This document shows, in pieces, positions 19,939 to 27,347 of a DNA stretch of 64,000 bases. This stretch comes from Myxococcota bacterium (GTDB lineage: Bacteria; Myxococcota_A; UBA796; JAFGLY01), in assembly GCA_024276675.1 (NCBI GenBank), contig JAJRWT010000095.1, forward strand, positions 1 through 64,000. Reading direction: 5' to 3'. Under the pieces are notes generated by a model. That model was not told the origin of the DNA. It saw nothing but the letters and a program-made list of their open reading frames with translations, and made no database searches. Position 1 is the first letter of the stretch; each line of letters opens with the position of its first letter. The translations under genes and the position numbers were made by a program.

Positions 19939-21432
19939 CTATCTGCGAGGCTTACGGATATTCAGGAATTGGAAGGATCCGGTATCGTCGATTTCAACTT
20001 CGATCTCTGCTGGCTCCTTGATCTCGCGTGCCATGGCGAGTACTTGTTCCCTGGTTCGGTAGATGAGCCTCCAGTCAATCACATACTCGGTGAACCAGAA
20101 GTGTTCGTTGGGCCAGAACGCATTTCCGATGGACAGCAGTCCTCCGGGTTCCAGGTGATCGTACAGCACTCCAACGATCGTGGCTGCCAGAGTGTCGGCA
20201 ATATAGTCGAAGAGTCCCGAGGCGTAGATGAAATGCTGCCGCCGTTTGGTGAAGGCTATGAGGGGGGTGGAAAGGAACTGTGTGAAAGATGTATGGAAAC
20301 AACGAAGTTCGGCTGCTGCCCCTTTTTCCCTGATGGCGGCATGGATATTGGCATATGCAAGGCTGAGAGCGTTCTCTTCGATGTCCACAAGCGTCCAGTG
20401 CGTAGATCGCTTCCACGGGGGACCCGCCTTGACCAGATCCACTACTTCCAGCGCTGGTCCGCTGGCGATACTGGTGACGCGGAAAGGCTCGCCTGGGGGC
20501 AATCCATCCAGGCTTGCTGCGACTCGCTTGTGGAAATCCTCGACCATGATCTTCCGGTTCCGTACTCCTTCGGCGTGCGGCTCGTCGACGGATAGCCTGT
20601 GCATCACTCGTCCAAATACCGAAGAACCTTCGTAGGTTTTCTCGTAGATATACCCCATGGTCTTGAAATCGCCGGGGTATCCCAGGGGCTTGGTGTAGGC
20701 ACGCTCGATCGCAGGCGCGTCCAGCAGCAGGGGGGTCAGGACGGTCTCGGTGAACTCCTTGGCCACGTATCGGGCCTTCTTGGCATTGGGCTTCATCAGC
20801 TCCCTGGAGGCCGCCGCGGCTTCCAGGCGGATCAGGTTCCATGGTTCTCGCAAATGCTCGTAGGCACGGCGCCCCAGCTCGTCGATGTAGGCTCGCCCGT
20901 CGCGGCCCAGCTCCCGGTAGCGGTTTTCGTGGTGGGTCAGGATGCGCCGGTAGCGCTCCACGAAGTAGGCCGCGTGATTCACGGCGAGCCTGTAGGACTT
21001 GGGCACGAGGGCCAGCCGGTGGCTGGGGTTTTCTTCGAAGCTCTTGTCAAGGAGCCGTTCTTCGTGTTGCCAACGGAGGGCCGGCAGGTCGAGGAAGGCA
21101 TCCAGGAGTTCGATGCCCATTCGCTGACCCCGCCGCACCTGGTCGATGCGGACGACCCGCGCAAGGCCCTTGTAGACCACTTCGTCGTGGAGCAAGACGT
21201 GAACCTTCACCCTGGAATCGACAGGCCACGTTCGCTGGTCCTTGCCGACCTGGACCGCGCTGCCATTCATGGAGATGTCACGGATACGGTACAGCACACC
21301 CTCGATTTCGAGTCGCATGGCGCCGGATTCCAGGAAGTCCCGCACGCGGTGCCTCTTGGGACGGTATCGGGCTTTCGGCAGCTTCAATCCGGTCGCGTTG
21401 GAATAGCCTGAGTCCATCATCACCTCCGTCAT
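19939..21432 (-). CDS. PilZ domain fused to SAM-dependent methyltransferase (3-OH-palmitic acid methyl ester synthase-like)
   Basis: This encodes 497 residues. The N-terminal PilZ domain (about 20-115) has the c-di-GMP motif pair RHRVR (27-31, RxxxR) and DISMNG (52-57, DxSxxG). The C-terminal two thirds resemble methyltransferases annotated as extracellular-factor 3-hydroxypalmitic acid methyl ester biosynthesis proteins (PhcB/XF type). They have KPLGYPGDFKTM, YEGSSVFGRVMHRL, VRNRK, the SAM-binding SIASGPALEVVD and WTLVDIEENAL, and HFIYASGLFDYI. It may methylate a hydroxy fatty acid to give a diffusible signal, with activity tuned by c-di-GMP; both points are inference. Its ATG overlaps the upstream stop (ATGA), and the histidine kinase gene follows 14 bases downstream. 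Confidence 0.85.
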   Translation of the reverse strand: MTEVMMDSGYSNATGLKLPKARYRPKRHRVRDFLESGAMRLEIEGVLYRIRDISMNGSAVQVGKDQRTWPVDSRVKVHVLLHDEVVYKGLARVVRIDQVRRGQRMGIELLDAFLDLPALRWQHEERLLDKSFEENPSHRLALVPKSYRLAVNHAAYFVERYRRILTHHENRYRELGRDGRAYIDELGRRAYEHLREPWNLIRLEAAAASRELMKPNAKKARYVAKEFTETVLTPLLLDAPAIERAYTKPLGYPGDFKTMGYIYEKTYEGSSVFGRVMHRLSVDEPHAEGVRNRKIMVEDFHKRVAASLDGLPPGEPFRVTSIASGPALEVVDLVKAGPPWKRSTHWTLVDIEENALSLAYANIHAAIREKGAAAELRCFHTSFTQFLSTPLIAFTKRRQHFIYASGLFDYIADTLAATIVGVLYDHLEPGGLLSIGNAFWPNEHFWFTEYVIDWRLIYRTREQVLAMAREIKEPAEIEVEIDDTGSFQFLNIRKPRR

Positions 21433-22196
21433 TCAGTCTCTGTTGCAGCAGTACAGTCGTTTTGAACACTTTTCGCAGCGCTCTCGGCTTTGGCCAGTAG
21501 TTCGGCCAACAGGCTCCTGATTGAGGCGATGCATTGAGTGGTGGAATCGCGTAGCTCCTTCCTGTGTGGCTCGCCTGGCAGGGTGGACAGGGCATCCACC
21601 AGTTCGTGCAATCCGTCCATGTGCTGGCGCAGCCGATCACCCAGGAATCGGCTGAAGCTCTCCACGGTCGTAGCGCGCTCGGTGAGGAGCAGCTTGTCCC
21701 GAGTCTGCTCCAGTTCGTCCTGGACCCGTTGAAGTTCCAGGCACTCCGTGCGCAGTTCGCTGGCGCAGAGGATGGCGGCGTGCTCGGTTGCGTAGGCGTC
21801 GTAGGCCCGAAGGAGGGCATCCACGAGTTCATCCATCGGGGGACGAGCGGGCAGAAGCTGGAATACCCGCCAGTGGTTGATGGCGTCCAGCAACACGTTC
21901 TTGTTGCTCGTGCCACCGAAGATGACGGGGCGACCGGGGCGAGCGATCCGGGTCAGCTCCAGCAGGCGCTTCCTGTGCGGGCCCTGGAGTTCGTCGGCGG
22001 AGAGGAGCAGAATGGCCGGGCCCAGTGGCTCGTGACCATCCAGGCTGGTTGTTGGGGCGATCTGGGCGCCAGGCGGAAGGGACGGTTCCAACTGCTCGGC
22101 CAGATCGGGGAGCATCCCCGGCGACAGCCACACACGAAGGGGTAGACGGTGGCGTGCCATGTATTCCTGGACAATTCGTGTGGAGTCAGTCGCCAT
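21429..22196 (-). CDS. Degenerate receiver-like domain with coiled coil and DHp-like helix
   Basis: This encodes 255 residues. The N-terminal 130 residues follow a receiver alternating pattern (AILLLSADELQGP, RPVIFGG, then AINHWRVFQLLPARPP). The last motif parallels the AxxxGxxxRFxxKPW ending of receivers in this pathway type, but the conserved Lys is replaced. A long coiled coil (about 135-185) leads to a helical pair with TVESFSRFLGDRLRQHMDGLHEL, reminiscent of a kinase dimerisation/phosphotransfer helix without an ATPase domain. It could be a phosphotransfer or scaffold protein. The ATG at 22196 follows GGAGGGGAC and overlaps the upstream gene by 11 bases; its stop overlaps the next start. 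Confidence 0.7.
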   Translation of the reverse strand: MATDSTRIVQEYMARHRLPLRVWLSPGMLPDLAEQLEPSLPPGAQIAPTTSLDGHEPLGPAILLLSADELQGPHRKRLLELTRIARPGRPVIFGGTSNKNVLLDAINHWRVFQLLPARPPMDELVDALLRAYDAYATEHAAILCASELRTECLELQRVQDELEQTRDKLLLTERATTVESFSRFLGDRLRQHMDGLHELVDALSTLPGEPHRKELRDSTTQCIASIRSLLAELLAKAESAAKSVQNDCTAATETE

Positions 22197-23412
22197 GAGC
22201 TGTCCCCTCCACGATTCCGGCTGGCAAAGTGATACGGACCGCCGTTCCCCTGCCCCTTGTACTCTCGATGTCCAGCGTTCCCTGGTGGGTCGAGGCCCCA
22301 AGCTGGGCGATTTCCAGTCCCAGGCCGATACCTCCGGAGCGGACTCCCGAGTAGAAAGGTTGGCGGGCACGCAGCATCTCGTCTTCGGTCATTCCCCTGC
22401 CGTGGTCTTTCACTTCGATGATCACCTGGCCGCCGGCAGCCTGCCGGACGCCGATGTGAATGGCCTCTCCCGACTCGCTCGCTCGTGCGGCGTTGCGCAG
22501 TAGTGCCAGGAGCGCCTGTTGTAGGCGGGCGCCGTCCACCTGGAGAACTCCCAGCAGGGGATCCACGAGCGCGTGGACCGGGCAGCGGTGCCCCAATTCC
22601 TCCATCAGGAAGGCATCCATGGTCCGCTCCAGCAGTTGCCGGGCCGACAGCGGGCCGAACTGTGGCTTCACGGAGGTTGCCTGGGTGAAGTCGCGAACCT
22701 GTTGCAGCAACTCCCGCAAAGCATCGAGTCCGGCCCAGGCACGCTCGGCGGTCGCCGTTACTTCTGGGTCGGTCACGGTCTGACGCACCAGCCCCAGCAG
22801 CACGGAAAGGCTGGAGCTGTGCGTGCGGATTGCTCCCCCCACTTCTGCCACCAGGCGCCCCAGCGTGTTCAGCCTTTCCTGGGCGAGCAGGAGCTGCCTT
22901 GCCAACATGAGCTGCCTGGCGCCCTGCTCCAACTCGCGGCGTCGCTGGTCCAGGGCCTTCACCAGGTCGTTCAGTGCCATGTTCCAGGCCTTGACCCGTA
23001 GCGTATCGGCAACGACGGCACGTATTTCCAGGGGATCGTATGGCTTGAGGATGAAGCGGTAGACGAGGCCCTTGTTCGCTGCCGCCAGCATGGGCTCCAC
23101 GTCGGTATAGCCCGTCAGAACGATACACATGGTGGCGGGGTAGAGGTGGGCCACCTGCGCCAGCAGCTCGATCCCCGTAATGCCTGGCATGCGCTGGTCA
23201 GCGATGATCAGGTCCACAGGACCGCGCCGCTGCAATTCATCCAGGGCCTCCGCTCCGCAGTTCGCCGTCGACAGGTTCCAGTCATCCTCCAACACGGCGG
23301 CCAGTACCAGCAGGTTGTCCGGCTCGTCGTCCACCAGCAGGACCCGGCGGCAGTCGGGAACCGGTACGCCGAGTTCATGCAGGGTGGCTTGTAGCGATTG
23401 GGACAGCATCAT
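22186..23412 (-). CDS. Receiver domain with C-terminal histidine kinase-like ATPase lacking the phosphoacceptor His
   Basis: This encodes 408 residues and is first in the five-gene operon. The receiver domain has VLLVDDEP, phosphoacceptor Asp72 in IIADQRMPG, and Lys123 in ILKPYDP. A coiled coil follows. The dimerisation helix reads GRLVAEVGGAIRTHSSS. By alignment with the usual H-E-I-R-N-P box the expected His is Gly, with a His only six residues later. The ATPase domain looks intact (LLRNAARASES, DHGRGM, GGIGLGLEIA). A receiver with a kinase-like output is the arrangement of PhcR in the Ralstonia 3-OH-PAME system. The ATG at 23412 is close to a second ATG at 23409. Confidence 0.85.
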   Translation of the reverse strand: MMLSQSLQATLHELGVPVPDCRRVLLVDDEPDNLLVLAAVLEDDWNLSTANCGAEALDELQRRGPVDLIIADQRMPGITGIELLAQVAHLYPATMCIVLTGYTDVEPMLAAANKGLVYRFILKPYDPLEIRAVVADTLRVKAWNMALNDLVKALDQRRRELEQGARQLMLARQLLLAQERLNTLGRLVAEVGGAIRTHSSSLSVLLGLVRQTVTDPEVTATAERAWAGLDALRELLQQVRDFTQATSVKPQFGPLSARQLLERTMDAFLMEELGHRCPVHALVDPLLGVLQVDGARLQQALLALLRNAARASESGEAIHIGVRQAAGGQVIIEVKDHGRGMTEDEMLRARQPFYSGVRSGGIGLGLEIAQLGASTHQGTLDIESTRGRGTAVRITLPAGIVEGTAHGD

Positions 23413-23540
23413 GCCTCAGGATAACGTATATGCCCTGCCTCTAGTAAGGACAGTTGGAAGTCATGCGCGCTGTGGACCTGGGCGGGCCAGGGCGGGCTGA
23501 TCGCCTATATGCGGCCAACAAAAGGTCATATGGCAGCAAT

Positions 23541-23815
23541 TTATGAACAACCTTGGCTTCTTCGTTTTAGAAGAATTATTACATTTAGCAGCTTTGAGCA
23601 GTTCCGGGCAACCAGGTATGGCATGGTGCCATCTATGGACCATTTTTCACCTCGCGCCACCCATGCTTCCGCCAGCTTGAACCGGGTTTCGTGCCGGAAG
23701 AGGATGCCGGGGCCCAAGAAGGCCTGTTTTCGGTAGCCCCGGGTGCTCCGCTTCAAGAGCTTGATCTCATTGTTGAGGCCTTTCATGGGGCCGGTGGTGA
23801 CGGGCCGGTCCCGGG
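23541..23815 (-). pseudogene. Transposase C-terminal fragment
   Basis: Only the C-terminal end of a transposase-like protein remains. Reading upstream of the ATG at 23786, the phrase PVTTGPMKGLNNEIKLLKR matches the 'GxxEGxNxKIKxxKR' region near the DDE-family C-terminus (ISL3-like elements). The rest, down to 23541, is short and no N-terminal domain is found before repeat B3. Its lower GC suggests acquisition by transfer followed by decay. Confidence 0.6.
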
Positions 23816-23927
23816 AGCCTTAGGGGAAGAGGCTGCACGAAACAGCCGGTTCGGGCCGTGGCGAGGGGTGCCTGGCGCAGTAGCGACTGGCGCTCCGCAG
23901 CAGGCCCGAGCTTTCCCGACGGCTCCC
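23813..23927. repeat. Palindromic repeat family B, short copy B3
   Basis: This is a 115-bp copy with ends GGGAGCC and TTTCCCGACGGCTCCC. It matches both outer arms of the copies at 49020-49214 and 50176-50374 but lacks their central 80 or so bases. The left arm is slightly degenerate. Confidence 0.8.
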
Positions 23928-24072
23928 GGCAGGCCGGAATGGAGCCCGAACATGGTCCTCCGGCACTTCTTCGCGCAACTTCCAGGCTGGGATTACCTGG
24001 TAGTCAAGTGCTGTGATAGAGTTTTCCACTGGCTGTTTCCATCCAGGCAACCACCGGTCTTGAGGTCTTCAC

Positions 24073-25611
24073 ATGCAATCCATCCAGGTCCTGTTGTTGG
24101 TGGCTTCGCTGGCAACGCCGGCCGGAGCCGCGGAGATCCCTGTCTCCAGCGCGGTCTCCCTGATCAAAGCCATCAACGATGTCGCTCCGGGTGACGAGAT
24201 CGTCATCGCCTCCGGAGCCTACGAGTTGGACCAGACCCTGTACTGTGACATTGCCGGAGATGCTGCCCTTCCCATCACGGTTCGTGCCGAAGAACCAGGC
24301 ACGGTCACCCTCTCTGTGGACGCCACGGTGGGGTTCGAGGTCTCGGCCCCGTACTGGACCTTCCAGGACCTGGAAGTTCGTGGTGCCTGCGCCGATCATA
24401 CGAGCTGTGAACACGCCTTCCACATCACGGGCGAGGCAGACCACACCACTGTGCGAAACTGCGTGCTCGTGGACTACAACGCCCAGATCAAGGGCAACGG
24501 CGACACCGTCGGCGGGACCATGACTTTTCCCGACGACGTCCTCATCGAAAACTCCGAGATCTACAACACCTCACCACGGGAAACCGGCAACCCGGTCACA
24601 CCCATCGATGTCGTGGGTGGGCAGCGTTGGATTGTCCGCGCCAACTTCATCCACGACCACGAAAAGAGCCGCTCCGACAGGATCAGCTATGCCGCCTTCT
24701 TCAAGGGCAACTCCCGGGATGGCATCTTCGAGCGCAACCTCGTTGTCTGCGAGTTCCTGCACAGTGGCGGGATTCGTCTGGGGCTCTCTTTCGGGGGTGG
24801 GGGCTCGTACCCCGACTCCATCTGCGAGGATTCCAACTGTGACGTGGAGCACCACGACGGCATCATGCGGAACAACATCATCGCCAACTGCCCCGCAGAT
24901 GTCGGCATCTACCTGAACGAGGCCGAAAACTCCCTGATCTACAACAACACGATCTACAACACGACCGGCATCGACGTCAGGTTCTCGGTGAGCACGGCGG
25001 TGGTGGCCAACAACATCCTCGACGGCGAGATCAGGGATCGTGACGGCAGCACGGTCACCAGCATCGCCAACCTGGAGGGTATTTCCCTCTCCCAATGGGA
25101 CTCCTGGTTCGAAAGCCCCGAAGACCTTGACTTCTCACTCCTGGACGGTTCGCAGATCGTCGACGCCGGCGAAAACTTCAGCGAGGTCACCGACGATTTC
25201 TGCACCAACGACAGAGACGATGGAGCTACAGACATCGGTGCGGTCGAGTACGACGGGGATTCCACCTGCGACACCACCGTCCCCTACGAAGCCACGGAGG
25301 GCGATGACCACACCGGTGACACCGCTGCCACCGACACCGCCGCGAATGACACCGCCGCCACCGACTCGGGCTCGACGGACACCGCGGTCACCGACTCGGG
25401 CTCGACGGACACCGGAGCGGCCGACTGCGTTCCCGAAGACAGTGATCCAACCATAAACATAGTCGTCACGTGCGAGTGCATCGACGATTGCAGCACCTGC
25501 GGCTGCCAGTCATCCGCCGGCCAGCCTTCTCAACCACCCAGGCTCCTCTCGTTGTTGACGGCCGTGGCCGGGTGTCTGCTCTGGAAAAGGAGGCGGCTCG
25601 TCCGCGGCTGA
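24073..25611 (+). CDS. Secreted right-handed beta-helix protein (PL6 lyase-like) with MYXO-CTERM-like tail
   Basis: This encodes 512 residues. A signal peptide (cleavage near AGAAE) is followed by a parallel beta-helix (about 22-385) with repeated strands such as YWTFQDLEV, ENSEIYNT, RNNIIANC and IYNNTIYN. The start resembles polysaccharide lyase family 6 and chondroitinase-B-like proteins (LIKAINDVAPGDEIVIASG). A Thr/Asp linker of DTAATDTA type (about 415-455) leads to a Cys-rich stretch, a hydrophobic helix (LLSLLTAVAGCLLW) and KRRR. That C-terminus matches the tripartite MYXO-CTERM logic of linker with Cys, transmembrane helix and basic tail, so surface anchoring is likely. The substrate is unknown, and the catalytic Lys/Arg of PL6 was not verified. 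Confidence 0.8.
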   Translation: MQSIQVLLLVASLATPAGAAEIPVSSAVSLIKAINDVAPGDEIVIASGAYELDQTLYCDIAGDAALPITVRAEEPGTVTLSVDATVGFEVSAPYWTFQDLEVRGACADHTSCEHAFHITGEADHTTVRNCVLVDYNAQIKGNGDTVGGTMTFPDDVLIENSEIYNTSPRETGNPVTPIDVVGGQRWIVRANFIHDHEKSRSDRISYAAFFKGNSRDGIFERNLVVCEFLHSGGIRLGLSFGGGGSYPDSICEDSNCDVEHHDGIMRNNIIANCPADVGIYLNEAENSLIYNNTIYNTTGIDVRFSVSTAVVANNILDGEIRDRDGSTVTSIANLEGISLSQWDSWFESPEDLDFSLLDGSQIVDAGENFSEVTDDFCTNDRDDGATDIGAVEYDGDSTCDTTVPYEATEGDDHTGDTAATDTAANDTAATDSGSTDTAVTDSGSTDTGAADCVPEDSDPTINIVVTCECIDDCSTCGCQSSAGQPSQPPRLLSLLTAVAGCLLWKRRRLVRG

Positions 25612-25746
25612 TCCCCACCAGGAATCATCTCCTGAGGTGAAGAGTACCGTCATCCCAGGAAGCGATGGGCGCAACGCTGCCGTTGGCCAGCAATCGAAGC
25701 ACGATGTTCTCGACGGCAGGATAACGAACAAACCGGAGAAACCTGC

Positions 25747-26310
25747 ATGGAATCATCGACCTACCCTGCACTTCTTGGACTACTGGGCCTTTCGTGGCTG
25801 CTGTCCACCACGGGCTGTGTAGCCGAAGACGATCCCGGGGAACAGATGTTGGGCCGGACCATGCCCGACTTCTCTCTGCCCGACACCAACACCAGCTCTC
25901 CAAGGGCCGGGCAGATGGTATCTCCAGGTGACTACCTGGGGACCACTTCTGCCTGGTACTTCGGGCACGCGACGTGAAGCTACTGCAGTAGCCAGTTCGG
26001 CTACCTGGACCAGATGCAACAGGAGCTGGGTGAGGGTGTTTCCATCCTGGGCGTCAACGAAACCGGCTATGACTCCGGAAACGCTGATTTTACCGAAGGC
26101 CGGGATCTGCCATGGCTTCAAGACGAAGCCGACGTGGACGCCTGGTCCCTGTGGTCGGTCACCTTCCGGGATCTGATCATCCTGGACGGCGAGAACGTCA
26201 TGGTGGGTGTGTACAACTTGACCGAGCACGACCTGGCATTGCTCGAAAACTACCAGGCTCTGAAGGCCATGCTCCAGGAACAGGAAGATCTGGACACTGC
26301 CGGCGGGTAG
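25747..26310 (+). CDS. Probable selenocysteine-containing redoxin lipoprotein (UxxC)
   Basis: The frame is 187 residues if the TGA at 25975-25977 (codon 77) is read as selenocysteine. The start ATG has GGAG eight bases upstream. A signal peptide with lipobox STTGC (Cys24) is followed by a thioredoxin-fold sequence: MPDFSLPDTN, AWYFGHAT, then U-S-Y-C-S-S-Q-F, ILGVNETGYD, LPWLQDEADV and FRDLIILDGENVMVGVYNL. The UGA falls exactly at the first position of the CxxC redox motif, and family-like sequence continues in frame for 110 residues. A hairpin directly after the UGA fits bacterial SECIS rules. It probably acts outside the inner membrane as a thiol or peroxide reductase. A Cys-to-stop mutation (TGC/TGT to TGA) is the alternative. 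Confidence 0.82.
25975..26004 (+). promoter_or_regulatory. Candidate bacterial SECIS element at in-frame UGA
   Basis: After the UGA, GTAGCC (25988-25993) and GGCTAC (25999-26004) form a perfect 6-bp stem around the 5-base loop AGTTC. The loop begins 16 bases after the UGA and has G as its second base. The bacterial SECIS consensus asks for a G in the first two loop positions and a loop about 16-37 bases from the UGA. A competing palindrome GCTACTGCAGTAGC (25979-25992) overlaps the first arm. Confidence 0.65.
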
Positions 26311-26350
26311 CTGGCCATGCTCCAGGGCGTTGCTTCGGAATCGGGCACGA

Positions 26351-26382
26351 AATCGGGGGCATGGTTCCGGGAGCCCCCGATT
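26351..26382. terminator. Bidirectional hairpin terminator candidate
   Basis: AATCGGGGGC (26351-26360) and GCCCCCGATT (26373-26382) form a perfect 10-bp stem with a 12-base loop. It lies between the ends of the convergent redoxin and hypothetical genes, where a shared terminator is expected. There is no long T-run on either side. Confidence 0.6.
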
Positions 26383-26393
26383 CCCCCAAAGGC

Positions 26394-27347
26394 TCAGAGC
26401 AGCCAGGACAGTTCGTGGGCCTGGCGGTAGAGCAGGTCGGCCCGTGTGCGCAGCAGCAGGGACCAGGAGAAGGTGGGTTGTCGTATGCGTTGGCGAAGCC
26501 ACTCCAGCACCAGTCGGGCCAGGAGCTGGGGCAGGGAGATCTCCGGGTGGGGGAGCCACAGGGCCATGGCCGCCATCGGTACTCCAGCAGGGCCGGTGAA
26601 GACCCGTGCCAGGCAGGCAGCGCCCGTGGCTGAGCCAAGATGTGCGGGCGTGGGCGGGAAAAGTTCGGGTGCCAGGTGAACTTTCGCTGGAACGGGGACG
26701 GTGGTGGGTATGGGCAGCATGGGAATCCAGGTACCATCATGCACGCGCCAGAGGTTTGGACAGGCTCGGTCCACTGCACGTATCGCGGAACGTTCGTCCC
26801 GTGGAATGGTCTTTCTGTTGCTGGCCAGGTATCGGTCCACGGGCCTGACCCCGGGAGGCATACATGGCGTGAAGGCCATCACGGCTCCCGCCACCAGCCG
26901 CTGGCCTGCTGTGGTGGGCTCGTCGGAGTAGGGGCCCAGTACTCGCTCCGATGCCTCCATGCCCAAGTCGGGGACCAGGTCCTCGGCCATCTCGGCGAAC
27001 CAGTCATCGCTGGGTGCAACTGGTGCTCCACAGCGGGTGGATGGTGGCAGAAGCGCAGGTGGCGGCCATTTTTCGGGCGGCGTAGTCCATGGAAGGTGAG
27101 CAAATGCCGGCATATGGGAAAGCGCCAGGATGGACTGAAACAACTCCGGCTCCAGGAGGGAGCAGTCACCCCTCATGGCCCGCCGGCACCAGTCCAGGAA
27201 CCGAGCCTGGGCGGGGGATGGGCCTTGCCGCACCCCGGCACCTGGCACGGCGATTCCGGCGTCAGGGGGCAGGAGCAGTTCATCGCCCGAGTAGGGATCG
27301 CAGTGGGACGACCATGTGGGCCAGGCAGTCTGGGCAGGTGGGTTCAT
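26394..27347 (-). CDS. Hypothetical protein coupled to a WYL regulator
   Basis: This encodes 317 residues and is not recognised. The sequence is rich in Pro, Trp and Leu, with no signal peptide or clear transmembrane helix. Notable phrases are WCRRAMRGDCSLLEPELF, WFAEMAEDLVPDLGMEASERVLGPYSDEP and a C-terminal helical run LARLVLEWLRQRIRQ. Its ATG overlaps the stop of the WYL regulator gene by four bases (ATGA), so the two are co-translated and probably functionally linked. WYL proteins often control defence or DNA-damage functions, but no nuclease, helicase or CRISPR-like motif was seen here. Confidence 0.65.
   Translation of the reverse strand: MNPPAQTAWPTWSSHCDPYSGDELLLPPDAGIAVPGAGVRQGPSPAQARFLDWCRRAMRGDCSLLEPELFQSILALSHMPAFAHLPWTTPPEKWPPPALLPPSTRCGAPVAPSDDWFAEMAEDLVPDLGMEASERVLGPYSDEPTTAGQRLVAGAVMAFTPCMPPGVRPVDRYLASNRKTIPRDERSAIRAVDRACPNLWRVHDGTWIPMLPIPTTVPVPAKVHLAPELFPPTPAHLGSATGAACLARVFTGPAGVPMAAMALWLPHPEISLPQLLARLVLEWLRQRIRQPTFSWSLLLRTRADLLYRQAHELSWLL

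Larger units (their letters stand above)
23413..24072. other. AT-rich intergenic region with mobile-element remnants
   Basis: These 660 bases separate the divergent signalling operon and the beta-helix protein. About 23510-23620 is clearly richer in A+T than the rest of the window. It holds a transposase C-terminal fragment and repeat B3. Promoters for both flanking units must lie here, but none was resolved. Confidence 0.6.

Noticed and set aside
23541..23786. Independent small gene of 81 codons
   Set aside because: The sequence matches the end of a transposase, and the matching sequence continues upstream of the ATG, so it is a fragment.
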